From the NCBI GenBank assembly GCA_030841105.1, contig JAVEDE010000110.1, positions 1 through 64,000 on the forward strand: 64,000 bases of DNA, given 5' to 3'. Below the pieces are notes generated by a model that made no database searches, had not been told where the DNA came from, and worked only from the letters and a program-made list of their open reading frames with translations. Source of the DNA: Pyrinomonadaceae bacterium. Lineage in GTDB: Bacteria > Acidobacteriota > Blastocatellia > Pyrinomonadales > Pyrinomonadaceae. The position numbers and the translations under genes were made by a program. Below are positions 25,357-34,387 of this stretch, one piece after another (the first letter of the stretch is position 1; the number at the start of each line of letters is the position of its first letter).

Positions 25357-26676
25357 ATGGAAATTGAGATAGGAATCACTGGCGTGCTGTTGATCGCGCT
25401 GACGTTTGTCTCGTTGATTGACATGGCGTTCGGCGAGTTGAGCGACGTGGGCTTGCGCCGTTTGATCGGGGAGGCGGATGATGAAGAGCCGACCGCCGCC
25501 ACGTCGTTCCTCACGGAGATTCTGGAAAACCGCTCGCGGTTTCGTTTCACGCTCACCGTCACCATCCTGATTCTGGTCGTCGCCATCTCCGTACTCGTCG
25601 CCTCCGTCACGTCGCAGTTGATCGAGAACTCGCGCGAGCCGGGCGCGTATTCGCACGCCGCGTTCCTCTCAATCGCGATCATCGTGGGCGTCGGGTTGAC
25701 GGCACTGGGGCGACAGTTGATCCCGCGCCTCGTCGCGGCGCGCAACCCGGAGACGACGCTCGTCAGGCTGCTGCCGATCCTGCGCCCGTTTTACCGCCCG
25801 CTGTCGCTCATCGCTTTCGCGTGGCACAAGTCTTTCGACCGCCCGCGCCGCAACGAACATTTGACGGAGGCGGGCGTGGCCGAAGAGGAGGACGACAACG
25901 GCGACGACTTGCAGGCGTTGATTGACGTGGGCGAGGAGGAGGGCATCCTCGAAGAGGAGGAGGGCGAACTCATCCACTCGATCATCGAGTTCGGCGACAC
26001 GCGCGTGAGCGAGGTGATGACGCCGCGCACGGAGATCGTCGCGCTGCCTGTGACGGCGACCGTGCGCGAGGCGCGCGATTGCGTGTTGGAGTCGAAGTAT
26101 TCGCGCCTGCCGGTCTATCGCGATCAAGTTGACGACATCGAGGGGATCATCTACGTACGCGACCTGCTGCAATGCTGGGCTGAGGGCAGCGAGGACGGTT
26201 CGATCCAGACGCTCATCCGTCCCACTCTGTTTGTGCCCGCAACGAAGCCCGTCGCCGAGTTGCTCGAAGAGATGCAGAAGGAGCACGCGCAACTCGCGAT
26301 GGTGATTGACGAGTACGGCGGCGTGGCCGGGCTGGTGACGGTCGAAGACATCCTGGAAGAGATCGTCGGCGAGATCGAGGATGAGGACACGGAGCGCGAA
26401 GAGGTGGTCGAGATCATCGAGGCGAGCGACGGCTACTACGACGTGCTCGGCTCGACCGAGGTGGACAAGATCGAGCGGCTCTTCGATCTCGAAATCGAAG
26501 ACGACGACGCGACGACCATCGCCGGTCTCGTCATCAGCGAACTCGGCTACGTCCCGCGCGCAGGGGAGCGGCTCACCTGCCGCGGCCTCGACGTGGAAGT
26601 GCTCGAAGCCGACGAGCGGCGCATCGCCCGCCTGCGCCTGCGCCGCGCGGAAGCGAAAGCCGCCGAGGCCGAATAA
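25357..26676 (+). CDS. CorC/hemolysin-family protein with DUF21-like membrane part and CBS pair
   Basis: Integral membrane protein of the CNNM/CorC (HlyC) family, linked to magnesium/cobalt homeostasis. Seen: about four TM helices in the first 150 residues (GVLLIALTFVSLIDMAF, LTVTILILVVAISVLVASV, AAFLSIAIIVGVGLTALG), then HSIIEFGDTRVSEVMTPRTEI leading into two CBS domains ('YSRLPVYRD...IEGIIYVRDLL' and 'HAQLAMVIDEYGGVAGLVTVEDILEEIVGEIEDE') and the C-terminal CorC_HlyC domain (YDVLGSTEVDKIERLF, GYVPRAGERL). The ATG at 25357 (MEIEIGITG) is chosen; the longer frame starts in the repeat element. 439 aa. Confidence 0.9.
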   Translation: MEIEIGITGVLLIALTFVSLIDMAFGELSDVGLRRLIGEADDEEPTAATSFLTEILENRSRFRFTLTVTILILVVAISVLVASVTSQLIENSREPGAYSHAAFLSIAIIVGVGLTALGRQLIPRLVAARNPETTLVRLLPILRPFYRPLSLIAFAWHKSFDRPRRNEHLTEAGVAEEEDDNGDDLQALIDVGEEEGILEEEEGELIHSIIEFGDTRVSEVMTPRTEIVALPVTATVREARDCVLESKYSRLPVYRDQVDDIEGIIYVRDLLQCWAEGSEDGSIQTLIRPTLFVPATKPVAELLEEMQKEHAQLAMVIDEYGGVAGLVTVEDILEEIVGEIEDEDTEREEVVEIIEASDGYYDVLGSTEVDKIERLFDLEIEDDDATTIAGLVISELGYVPRAGERLTCRGLDVEVLEADERRIARLRLRRAEAKAAEAE

Positions 26677-26702
26677 AGTTAAAGAGAGTTTGAAGCCGGG
26701 GC

Positions 26703-26757
26703 GCGGGATGATGAAATAAGAGTCTCCGAGATTTCATCGTCCCGCGTTCTTCGTTTA
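26703..26757 (+). terminator. Hairpin after the CorC-like gene
   Basis: A 15-bp stem (26703-26717 with 26731-26745, one G-T pair) and 13-nt loop are followed by GTTCTTCGTTT. It suits a terminator between two co-oriented genes; it also resembles the palindromic elements but has no heptamer periodicity. Confidence 0.6.
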
Positions 26758-26767
26758 TATTGTCGGC

Positions 26768-27904
26768 ATGGCGAAAAAGAAGAGTAAATTCCTGCGCGGG
26801 CGGCGCATTGACCCGCAGCCCATCACGGGCGGCATCGCACTCGCGGACTTAGTTGACGAGACGTTTCTGGCCTACAACGCGGCGCGTCTGCGCGAGGCGT
26901 GCCAGTTGTTCACGCAGAAGATGCTTGAGCCGGACGTGACGGTCGGCGTCTCGATCACGGGCGCGCTGACGCCCGCCGGTCTCGGCATCTCCGCGCTCAT
27001 CCCACTGATGCGCGCGGGCTTCATTGACTGGATCATCACGACGGGCGCGAACCTCTACCACGACACGCACTTCGGCATCGGCCTTTCGCTGCATCAGGGC
27101 AACACGAGTACTTCCGACATCACGCTGCGCGACGAAGAGGTCGTGAGAATCTACGACATCTTCTTCGACTACTCGGTGCTGCTCGACACGGACGAATTCT
27201 TCCGCCGTGTCATCGAGGGCGAGGAGTTTCAGCGGCCGATGTCCACGGCGGAGTTTCACTACCTCTGCGGTCGCTACGTGCGCGAGCGCGAGCGCAAACT
27301 CGGCCTTGAATACAAGTCGCTGCTCGCCGCAGCTTACGAGTTCGCGGTGCCCGTCTACACTTCTTCGCCGGGCGATTCCTCAATCGGCATGAACGTGGCG
27401 GCGAAGGCTTTGCAGGGAAACAAACTCGCCTTCGATCCGTCGCTCGACGTGAACGAGACGGCAGCAATCGTGCTCGCGGCCAAGCGCGGCGCGATCCACG
27501 GCAAGGGCGACCGCGGGCGCAAGCACGGCGGCAAGAGCGCGGTCTTCATCCTCGGCGGCGGCTCGCCCAAAAACTTCATGCTGCAAACCGAGCCGCAGAT
27601 TCAAGAGGTGCTCGGCATAGACGAGCGCGGCCACGACTTCTTCCTACAGATCACGGACGCGCGCCCCGACACGGGCGGACTCTCCGGCGCGACGCCCGGC
27701 GAAGCCGTCTCGTGGGGAAAGGTTGATCCAGACCGTTTGCCCGACGCCGTTGTATGTTATGTTGACTCGACCGTCGCGCTGCCGCTCATCACAGCCTACG
27801 CGTTGGCGCGCCACGAGCCGCGCGAACTCAAGCGCCTGTACGAACGCCGCGGCGAGTTGATGAATTTGCTGTTGTCCGAGTATGAGAAATCTGAAAGGCG
27901 GTGA
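26768..27904 (+). CDS. Deoxyhypusine synthase-like protein
   Basis: NAD-dependent family that transfers the aminobutyl group of spermidine. In Bacteria lacking eIF5A, homologues make homospermidine or related polyamines. Seen: [25 protein letters not shown] (NAD-binding), [10 protein letters not shown], the catalytic lysine K268 in GGGSPKNF, and [23 protein letters not shown], matching the eukaryal/archaeal DHS core. Length 378 aa fits. The initiator ATG follows the terminator hairpin closely. Substrate is inferred; a spermidine-synthase-like gene occurs at 45940, but as a membrane fusion. Confidence 0.88.
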   Translation: MAKKKSKFLRGRRIDPQPITGGIALADLVDETFLAYNAARLREACQLFTQKMLEPDVTVGVSITGALTPAGLGISALIPLMRAGFIDWIITTGANLYHDTHFGIGLSLHQGNTSTSDITLRDEEVVRIYDIFFDYSVLLDTDEFFRRVIEGEEFQRPMSTAEFHYLCGRYVRERERKLGLEYKSLLAAAYEFAVPVYTSSPGDSSIGMNVAAKALQGNKLAFDPSLDVNETAAIVLAAKRGAIHGKGDRGRKHGGKSAVFILGGGSPKNFMLQTEPQIQEVLGIDERGHDFFLQITDARPDTGGLSGATPGEAVSWGKVDPDRLPDAVVCYVDSTVALPLITAYALARHEPRELKRLYERRGELMNLLLSEYEKSERR

Positions 27905-27913
27905 CTGAGGCAG

Positions 27914-27979
27914 TGACAAGTGACGAGTTAACTCGGAATGCTTTTTTAACTTGTCACTTGTCACCCGTCACTTGTCACT
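27914..27979. repeat. Palindromic heptamer element (GTGACAA type)
   Basis: Left arm CAGTGACAAGTGACGAGTTAA (27914-27933); right arm TTAACTTGTCACTTGTCACCCGTCACTTGTCAC (27946-27978). The apex has CGGAATGC and a T-run. It starts 10 bp after the upstream stop. Confidence 0.88.
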
Positions 27980-27994
27980 TCCGAAGGTGTGAGC

Positions 27995-28471
27995 ATGGGG
28001 AAGCAAATTACTGACGAGCAGAAGCGCGTCTTTTTCGATTGTTCCAAGTGTCCGGCTTACTGCTGCGGGCTGTACGAACGTATTCAGGTGACGAAGCGCG
28101 ACCTGAACCGTCTGGCGAAGCACTTCGGCGTGACGCCGGAGAAGGCCGCGAAGCGTTACACGAAGATGTGGGACGGGAAGGAGCGCGTGCTCAAGCGCAC
28201 GCCCGACCCCATTCTCGGCGAGGCGTGCCAGTTTCTCGATCACGAGACGCGCGGCTGCACGATCTATCACGCGCGCCCCGAAGTCTGCCGCACGTACCCG
28301 GATCGCCCGCGCTGCGTCTACTACGACGTGCTGAAGTTCGAGCGGGAGCAGCAGGAAGACGAAACCGTTCTCCCCCTCTTTCAAATCACCTTCCGCGAGG
28401 TGGAGAAGAAAGTGGTCACGGACGAACACGGCAGCGAGAAGATTTGGGAGTGGAAACAGAAGAAGAAGTGA
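27995..28471 (+). CDS. YkgJ-type cysteine-cluster protein
   Basis: A 158-aa cytosolic protein of the zinc/iron-chelating Cys-cluster family (YkgJ, CxxCxxxCC). Seen: CSKCPAYCC near the N terminus (four Cys), then CQFLDHETRGCTIYHARPEVCRTYP, supplying two more with a further conserved Cys; these probably hold one metal or Fe-S site. Function within the family is not established. The ATG at 27995 is used; an in-frame GTG lies two codons upstream. The stop codon and last lysines run into a GTGACAG repeat. Confidence 0.8.
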   Translation: MGKQITDEQKRVFFDCSKCPAYCCGLYERIQVTKRDLNRLAKHFGVTPEKAAKRYTKMWDGKERVLKRTPDPILGEACQFLDHETRGCTIYHARPEVCRTYPDRPRCVYYDVLKFEREQQEDETVLPLFQITFREVEKKVVTDEHGSEKIWEWKQKKK

Positions 28472-28537
28472 CAGGTGACAGGTGACAGGATTAAATTCCG
28501 TCTTCATCCTGTCACCTGTCACCTGTCACCCGTCACT
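28467..28537. repeat. Palindromic heptamer element (GTGACAG type)
   Basis: Left arm GTGACAGGTGACAGGTGACAGGA contains the upstream TGA stop; right arm TCCTGTCACCTGTCACCTGTCACCCGTCACTT. The apex is TTAAATTCCGTCTTCA. Confidence 0.88.
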
Positions 28538-28562
28538 TAATTTTTGGAGGTGCTTGAAGAAG

Positions 28563-28787
28563 ATGCAGGATTTTCTGGCGAAGATGGTGGGGCAGGAGTT
28601 GGACGTTTTTTGCGGCGGCGTGTCGAGTCTGCACGGTGAGGTGGTGCGGGTCGAGGGCGGCGTGCTGCACTTGAAGGATACGGAGGGCACGCTCTGCTAC
28701 GTGGCGATTGAGAAGATCATCGCCGTGTGGGAGCGGCGCGAGGAGAGCGAGCATCGCGCGGGCTTCCTCGGCACGGTCGTAAAGTAA
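28563..28787 (+). CDS. Small Sm-like/MM0924-type protein
   Basis: A 74-aa protein with one small beta-barrel pattern: 'MVGQELDVFCGGVSSLHGEVVRVEGGVLHLKD' then 'LCYVAIEKIIAVWERRE'. It resembles short Sm/LSm-like proteins of unknown role (MM0924 family). Start ATG at 28563 with TTGGAGG at 28544-28550; a TTG at 28554 is too close to that site. A strong terminator follows. Confidence 0.7.
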   Translation: MQDFLAKMVGQELDVFCGGVSSLHGEVVRVEGGVLHLKDTEGTLCYVAIEKIIAVWERREESEHRAGFLGTVVK

Positions 28788-28850
28788 GCGGGCGTCAGCC
28801 CGAGTCTTGCGTGCGCTGTTCGTTGGCGGGCGGCGACGCGTAAAATTTAA

Positions 28851-28896
28851 CAGGCCGGCGATTCGGGATTAACCGGATCGTCGGCCTGTCGTTTTT
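28851..28896 (+). terminator. Intrinsic terminator after the Sm-like gene
   Basis: A 16-bp stem (28851-28866 with 28873-28888, two wobble pairs) is followed by TCGTTTTTAAGG. It lies between convergent genes. Confidence 0.8.
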
Positions 28897-28920
28897 AAGG
28901 AGCAACCTTAAACTTGAAAT

Positions 28921-29544
28921 TTAGTCAGCCAGCGTCACGGCGGGGAGGGGAACGCGGCGGAAACCGGTGATGCGGCTGCCCCAGTAGCCGCTGAAGGTCG
29001 AATAGGTGACGCCCTGGCTGGTCGAGGCGTGGTAGAAGCCGTTCTCGTCGGCGACGATGCCGACGTGCTTGAGATTGTTGAAGAAGACGAGCGTGCCGAA
29101 TTTGTACTTCTCGTCCTCGCTGACAGGGTTGAAGTTCGCCCAGAAGTGGCGCGCTGTGCCGCGCTCGAAGTTCACGCCCGCCGACTGAAAGACGCTCCAC
29201 ACGAAACCGGAACAGTCGAACACTCGCGGCCCCTCAGTGCCGTAGACGTAGGGCGAGCCGAGGCGCGTGTCAATCGCCGCCATCATCATCTGGTTGAACT
29301 CGAACAGGCGCGGCGCGATGAGTCGCGGCTTGACGAGTTCGGTTTCATATCTGCTGACGCTCGCGGGCGTGGCCTCTGAGACGACGAACACGTCGGTCTC
29401 TAAGCGGTGCGAACCGTCGGGCTGTGTGGCTTGTGCGACCTGACGCGGGCGCGTGGAATCGGTTTGCGCAACCGCGCCGAAGGCGAAGAGGCAGAGGGCG
29501 AAACAGGCTGCGAGCGCACGGGGGAACGAGGTTTTAACAGACAT
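28921..29544 (-). CDS. Exported NlpC/P60-family cysteine peptidase
   Basis: A probable periplasmic cell-wall peptidase, 207 aa. Seen: signal peptide (ALAACFALCLFAFGAVAQ), then the catalytic Cys in FDCSGFVWSVFQSAG (about residues 110-124), the catalytic His in LKHVGIVADENGFYHAS (one of the histidines), and GTEGPRVFDCS upstream. This is the typical DCSGF...H layout of the superfamily. It is probably an endopeptidase cutting gamma-D-Glu-DAP links, but substrate is not provable here. Confidence 0.85.
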   Translation of the reverse strand: MSVKTSFPRALAACFALCLFAFGAVAQTDSTRPRQVAQATQPDGSHRLETDVFVVSEATPASVSRYETELVKPRLIAPRLFEFNQMMMAAIDTRLGSPYVYGTEGPRVFDCSGFVWSVFQSAGVNFERGTARHFWANFNPVSEDEKYKFGTLVFFNNLKHVGIVADENGFYHASTSQGVTYSTFSGYWGSRITGFRRVPLPAVTLAD

Positions 29545-29896
29545 AGAAAGGGGGCTTATTGCTCCTTATTCAAAATCCACAATTGCGGTTTGGAAACTTC
29601 TAGGGGTAGAAGGAATTTCGCTGCATTTTGTGCAGCCAGAACATCTTACAGTCGCAACATGATTGAAACAAGAGGCAATGTGACTGTTTCGTGACAGGGC
29701 ATAGTCGCTAATCGTCCGGTGACCCGAAACTAACCACGAACAGACGCCGGAATTGGTTCAACTTGAACGATGTGTGTAGAGACCATGCGCCGAAAATCCG
29801 ACGGAAGAACAATTTACGTGTTTGAAGCGGAAGAAGGTGGATAAATTTTTGCGCGTTCGTGATAGCATGCGGCGGCGCGAGAGAGGGCGCGTTACT
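29545..29896. other. Divergent region without a gene
   Basis: 350 bases, moderately AT-rich, between divergent genes. It must contain the promoters of the NlpC/P60 gene and of the gene at 29897. No gene, repeat or recognisable riboregulator. Confidence 0.4.
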
Positions 29897-31357
29897 ATGT
29901 TATTCATCGAAAGCAAGAGTCTGGATTACGCGGTTGACGGCCGGACGCGCACGTCGCTGCTGGAGAGTTTGCAGGAGCAGGGCTTCATGCCCTTGATACG
30001 TTCGGCGCGACTGCACCTGTACGAGACGGCGCTCGCGGGCACAGAGCACGCGCGCGCTTTGGAAGGCGCGCTCGCGGCGCGCGCGGACGCCGAGGCGGAA
30101 GCCCCTTACGTGCGCGGCGACCTCTTCTGCGTGGAAGACTACGCGCACTTCCTGTTGTTCGGCGACGAGCCGGGCGAAGGCGTGCGCGCAGGGATCGTGT
30201 ACGAGAGCGGGACGGCCGACCCGCTCGAAAAACTCGACGCCTTTTGTCGCAGCGTGCGCGAGTCTCTCGCGGCGTCGCGCTTGAGTAGTAATAGCGGAGG
30301 ACTCGGCGCGGCGAACGGCGATGGCGCGTCAACAGGCGCGACGGGCGCAGTAGCGTTCACGGCGGTCACGTCGGAATGGGAGCAGCGTGCGGCTCGCGTC
30401 TCCGACAGTTTTCAACGCTTCGCGGCGGACGCGACCGCGACGCCCGCGGGTGCGCGCGGCGAGATGGTCGAGGGGTGGCTGCGTAGTTCGGGCATGCTCG
30501 AAGACACGCAGGCGCGCGGGTACTTGCGTCGCCTGAGCGAGGCGCACAGAGAGGGACGCGCGGCGACGCTCAACATAGGCGTCGAGGGCGTGCCCGATGC
30601 GCTGCTCAACCGGCTCGCGGAAGTGGGTTTGTTGAAGCGCGAGATTCTGGTCAGTTGCCGCAAAGACGGGCGCGCTCTGTTTCGCCTGCCGTCGCCCGAT
30701 GCCTTCTCCGTCCTGAGCGGCAGCAACGCCGTCTGCAACGAATGCGGCGCGGCCATCGCCGACGAGCGCGCCGAAGAAGTGACCGTGCCGACCTCTCTGA
30801 CCGCGACGCTCTTGCAAGATGGCGCATGGCTCGCCACGCACCTGCGCTCCGTCATTTCCAATCTCGGCGTCCCAGACAGGCAGATCGTCGCGCGCCCCAA
30901 CGCGGGGGGCGACGGCGAGGTGCGCCTGATGGCGAACGTCTGCGGCGAAGCCTTCCTCTTCCTCCTGCACGACGGCGACTGGACGACGGCGCAGGCGCGG
31001 CGCGCGCTCGACGAGCACGCCAAGATCGAGAGCGCGCACCTCGTCCTCGTCGCCACGGGCAAGATACAGGAGGACGCGCGCGCGCGTCTGCGCGAACACG
31101 CGCGGCGGCGCACGCAGGGCGGGCGCGAACTCGAACTCATCCTCGTCGAAGGGATGGACGCGGTGGCCGCCGCACTCCAACCAGTCTTCGAGCGCGTTTC
31201 GGCCGACGCCCTCGCCGAAGAGTTGTGGGAACTCGACACGAGCCTCGGCGTAAGCGCGGGGCAGTTGCTCGCCGCGCGCTTCCGACTCAGGCACAGGCCG
31301 GGCGCGCTCCGCGATCTCGCCGCCTCCGTCGCCGCCTCGATGTCCGGCAGCCTCTGA
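29897..31357 (+). CDS. Unknown 486-residue protein with CxxC motif
   Basis: I do not recognise the family. It is soluble and has no signal peptide. The first 130 residues are beta/helix mixed (LFIESKSLDYAVDG, TSLLESLQEQGFMPLIRSARL). An Ala/Gly/Ser linker follows around 130-160, then a helical stretch. Next come a CNECG motif (single CxxC, possible half zinc site) and a C-terminal alpha/beta domain with EAFLFLLHDGDWTTAQARRALDEH and HLVLVATGKIQEDARARL. The start at ATG 29897 has GAGGG about 9 nt upstream; two further in-frame starts extend it by up to 25 residues. A heptamer element follows the stop at once. Confidence 0.6.
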   Translation: MLFIESKSLDYAVDGRTRTSLLESLQEQGFMPLIRSARLHLYETALAGTEHARALEGALAARADAEAEAPYVRGDLFCVEDYAHFLLFGDEPGEGVRAGIVYESGTADPLEKLDAFCRSVRESLAASRLSSNSGGLGAANGDGASTGATGAVAFTAVTSEWEQRAARVSDSFQRFAADATATPAGARGEMVEGWLRSSGMLEDTQARGYLRRLSEAHREGRAATLNIGVEGVPDALLNRLAEVGLLKREILVSCRKDGRALFRLPSPDAFSVLSGSNAVCNECGAAIADERAEEVTVPTSLTATLLQDGAWLATHLRSVISNLGVPDRQIVARPNAGGDGEVRLMANVCGEAFLFLLHDGDWTTAQARRALDEHAKIESAHLVLVATGKIQEDARARLREHARRRTQGGRELELILVEGMDAVAAALQPVFERVSADALAEELWELDTSLGVSAGQLLAARFRLRHRPGALRDLAASVAASMSGSL

Positions 31358-31362
31358 GCGAA

Positions 31363-31453
31363 AGGTTTCAAGTCTCAAGTTTTAAATTTCAAGTTTGAAT
31401 GTTCTTGGTCTTGAACCTGAAACTTAAAACTTGACATCTGAAACTTGAAACTC
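31363..31453. repeat. Palindromic heptamer element (CTTGAAA type)
   Basis: Left arm GTTTCAAGTCTCAAGTTTTAAATTTCAAG (31364-31397); right arm CTTGAACCTGAAACTTAAAACTTGACATCTGAAACTTGAAAC (31411-31452). Same class as 3025, 5516 and 6773. Confidence 0.88.
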
Positions 31454-31550
31454 ATTTGACAACCGTGTGCCTCTCAAGTGAATCTTAGAGAAGTCTGGCT
31501 CCCGCCAGCGAGACGTTGAACCACCTACGCCCGAAGGATTTGACAGAAGC

Positions 31551-32951
31551 ATGAAAACAGTTGCCGTCACGTTGCTCTTGGTGTGTGCATTCGTCCCCGC
31601 GAATGCGCAGAAGGAATCCACGACCCCGGCGCAGTTCACCCGCCCGCGCAGCGTTGCGAACGCGCCCACGCCGCAGCAGGAGACGCAGCGTCAAACTGCG
31701 CGACAGCAGTCGCAGCAACAGCCCGCGCCGAATGTTGCCGCGCCCGTCAAAGTCCCGTCACAGCAGACGCCCGTGGGAGTTTCGCCGGGCGCGCCGAACG
31801 TTGTGACCCCCGCGCCGCAGCCCGACGCCACCGTGCCGGGTGTTGCGACGCCCGTCATCGTGCCTGCCATCGCGTTGAAGCCCGCGACGCCGATCAGCCC
31901 GGAGAAGGTGCGCGCGCGCATCCTCGAATCGCAGCGCGTCTTGAAGACGCGTATCACGCCGACGGCTCTGGGGCAGTCGCCCAATCTGAATTTCGTCACG
32001 CTCGCCGCGCTCGATCACGACACGTCACAGATTCACCTGCTGACGCTGGCGAAGGAAGTGTTTCTCAAAAAAGACACGGAGATGACGGTCGCCTCTTCGC
32101 TCGGCGGCTTCCTGCGCGTGCGCGTCGTGCGCTCGAACTTCGTTAACACCGCCGTCACCGTCTCCGATCTGACGGGGCGGCAACTCGCGCCGCTGCTCGT
32201 CGAATACCCGATTGAGAAGTTTGGCCGCTATCGCGAGACGGCCTATTACACCTCCGCGCACCCCGCGCTGCTCACGCCCGAACTCATCAAGAACGGGCAG
32301 CACTACGTCCGCACGATGGTTGATCTGGCGGCCAAGCGACTCAAGGACAAGGGGCATCACATGACGCCCGAAGTGTTGGACATGGCCGAGCGTCTCTGTC
32401 TCGTCGAACACGTTGACCACGACCGCTTCCGCAAAGAGCCGCGCCTCGCCGTCTACAACGAGGTCTACGCGCTCTACGCGCTCAACGAACTCGACACCTA
32501 TCGCTACTCGGTGAGCACGGCCGGGGCGGGCGGCATGGTGCAGATGATCCCCTGGACTTACCAGATGCTCCGGCAGCGTTACCCGGCCGTCGGACTCAAC
32601 CCCGATTTCGTCCTCGGCATGCGTAACCACGGCAACGCTCTCGAAGCGATGCTGCTCTACATACGCGACACTTGGAGCGACCTGCTTCTCAACGAGACCA
32701 TCGCCGACGCGCTCGCGACCGGCATCGCCACGCCCGCCGATTTGATCGCCGCCGGTTACAATTCCAACCCGGCGAAACTCGCCTCGTACATCCGTCGCGG
32801 CGGCGCGGCGTGGCGCACGCTCATCCCGCGCGAGACGCAGATGTACCTCCAGATTTATCAATCAATGGAATCGCTGACGCCCATCAAAGCCCGCGCGAAG
32901 CCGACGCCGAAGCCTGCAACGCCCGCGCAAACGGAAGAGATCAAGAGTTAA
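31551..32951 (+). CDS. Exported lytic-transglycosylase-like protein
   Basis: An exported protein of 466 aa. Seen: signal peptide (VAVTLLLVCAFVPANAQ), a disordered Gln/Pro/Thr-rich region to about residue 110, then a folded domain. The segment LNELDTYRYSVSTAGAGGMVQMIPWTYQMLRQRYP (about 314-350 region) resembles the SLT/GH23 core 'E...S.aGA.GlMQlmP.T', with Glu of NELD as possible catalytic acid, and HGNALEAMLLYIRDT resembles the later helix. No LysM domain. The role, cell-wall cleavage or a non-catalytic relative, is inferred. A Lys/Pro tail ends the protein. Confidence 0.65.
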   Translation: MKTVAVTLLLVCAFVPANAQKESTTPAQFTRPRSVANAPTPQQETQRQTARQQSQQQPAPNVAAPVKVPSQQTPVGVSPGAPNVVTPAPQPDATVPGVATPVIVPAIALKPATPISPEKVRARILESQRVLKTRITPTALGQSPNLNFVTLAALDHDTSQIHLLTLAKEVFLKKDTEMTVASSLGGFLRVRVVRSNFVNTAVTVSDLTGRQLAPLLVEYPIEKFGRYRETAYYTSAHPALLTPELIKNGQHYVRTMVDLAAKRLKDKGHHMTPEVLDMAERLCLVEHVDHDRFRKEPRLAVYNEVYALYALNELDTYRYSVSTAGAGGMVQMIPWTYQMLRQRYPAVGLNPDFVLGMRNHGNALEAMLLYIRDTWSDLLLNETIADALATGIATPADLIAAGYNSNPAKLASYIRRGGAAWRTLIPRETQMYLQIYQSMESLTPIKARAKPTPKPATPAQTEEIKS

Positions 32952-33098
32952 CCGTCGAGGTTCGCGGCCGGAGCGCGCGGCATCCGTCGTGGCGCGCGGC
33001 AAGGGTTGAAAATAGAAGCTCGCCCGTTGTTAACAACAGAAGTTCGCCTGTCGCTCGTCGTGGCTCTCCGATTGTTGGTAAAGAAACTCTCTCGGCAT

Positions 33099-34304
33099 AT
33101 GACCTTAAAAAATATCCTGCGCGGCCTGTGTCTCGCGGCGGCTTTAGCGTGTGCCTCTCTCCCGCTGTCGAACTGGACGCGCCGTGTTGTGGCGGGCACG
33201 CAACAGGCGCAGGGCGACAAGCCCGTGGAACAGACGCGCAAGAACATACAGGTGCTCAAGGGGCTGCCGGAGTCGCAGTTGTTCCCGTTGATGAATCTCG
33301 TCGCGGTGTCGCTCGGCGTCAAGTGCGATTTCTGCCACGTCAAGCAGAAAGACCCGAAGGGCGGCGCGGACGTGTGGGTGTGGGAGAGCGACGAGAAAGA
33401 GCACAAGCGCATCGGGCGACAGATGATGCGCATGACGCTCGACATCAACAAGAACAACCTCGACGCGCTCGGCGGCTACGGCGTCACCTGCTACACCTGC
33501 CACCGCGGGACGACCGGCGGGGCGCGTCTGCCGCCCTTGCCGGTGACCGTCTCCGGACACGAAGACCACCCGGCCGCGCCGTCGGCCACGCCCTCGGCTG
33601 CGCCCGCCGCCGCGCGCCCCGCGCGCCCGACGCCCGAGCAGATATTGCAGCGTTACGTGGAAGCGGTGGGCGGGCGCGCGGCCGTCGCGAAGATTCAGAC
33701 GCTCGTCATGAAGGGCACGCGCGAGGCGTCGCAGAATCGCAACTGGCCGGTCGAAGTGACGCTGAAGGGCGCGGACAAATTCCACCTCGTCGCCAGCGTC
33801 CCGCAGCAGGGCACGATCATGCAGGCGCTCAACGGCGCGCAAGGGTGGATCAGCAATCAACGCGGCGGGCGCGAGGTCAACGCTGACGAACTCACAGCCT
33901 TCCGCAGCACCGCGCTCCTCTATGCGCCCGTCAAAATCAGAGAGCCGTTTCCCGCGCTCGACTTCAATGGCCGGACGAAGATCGGCGAGCGCGACGCGTG
34001 GGTGCTGCGCGCGACGAGTGCCGACGGCGTGGTCACGAGGTACGCCTTCGATGCCGAGACCGGGTTGCTGCTCCGGCAGACGACTTTGACGCCGACCGTC
34101 CTCGTCCCCGTCCCGCAACAGATTGACTACGAAGACTACCGCGACGTGGGCGGCGTCAAACTGCCGTTCACCATCCGCATCTCGGAGATAGATACGTTCT
34201 TTAGTTCCACGCGCAAGTTCACCGAGATCAAGCCCAACGTGCCCGTTGATGATGTGCAGTTTCTAATGCCCCCGCCGCCGCCGAAGCCTAAGCCGAAGCC
34301 TTAA
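33099..34304 (+). CDS. Reaction-centre-type cytochrome c subunit homologue (two haem motifs)
   Basis: Exported c-type cytochrome related to the tetrahaem reaction-centre cytochrome family, common as a reduced version in non-phototrophic Acidobacteria. Seen: signal peptide (GLCLAAALACASLPL), 'KNIQVLKGLPESQLFPLMN', 'GVKCDFCHVK' and 'GVTCYTCHRG' as two CxxCH haem-attachment sites, with a Met (QMMRM) that may be an axial ligand. After a Pro/Ala linker comes a separate C-terminal domain of about 220 residues (PTPEQILQRYVEAVGG..., beta-rich). Start: ATG at 33099 (MTLKNILRG); an upstream in-frame ATG gives no better signal peptide. It is the strongest taxonomic hint to Acidobacteriota. Confidence 0.85.
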   Translation: MTLKNILRGLCLAAALACASLPLSNWTRRVVAGTQQAQGDKPVEQTRKNIQVLKGLPESQLFPLMNLVAVSLGVKCDFCHVKQKDPKGGADVWVWESDEKEHKRIGRQMMRMTLDINKNNLDALGGYGVTCYTCHRGTTGGARLPPLPVTVSGHEDHPAAPSATPSAAPAAARPARPTPEQILQRYVEAVGGRAAVAKIQTLVMKGTREASQNRNWPVEVTLKGADKFHLVASVPQQGTIMQALNGAQGWISNQRGGREVNADELTAFRSTALLYAPVKIREPFPALDFNGRTKIGERDAWVLRATSADGVVTRYAFDAETGLLLRQTTLTPTVLVPVPQQIDYEDYRDVGGVKLPFTIRISEIDTFFSSTRKFTEIKPNVPVDDVQFLMPPPPPKPKPKP

Positions 34305-34323
34305 AGTTAGGGCACGGACACGA

Positions 34324-34372
34324 AGGCGGGCGCGATTCGGAAACTTTGCATTCCGGATCGTCGCCCGCCTTT
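34324..34372. terminator. Terminator between convergent cytochrome and ABC genes
   Basis: GGCGGGCGCGATTCGG (34325-34340) pairs with CCGGATCGTCGCCCGCC (34353-34369) through a loop of about 12 nt, then TTTCAGTTTCTT. It can serve both strands. The right arm shares CCGGATCGTCG with the terminator at 28851. Confidence 0.75.
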
Positions 34373-34387
34373 CAGTTTCTTCGAGAC

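Noticed and set aside
33099-34304. Cytochrome as evidence for photosynthesis
   Set aside because: Only two haem sites and no reaction-centre, pigment or antenna genes nearby; such homologues occur in non-phototrophic Acidobacteria.
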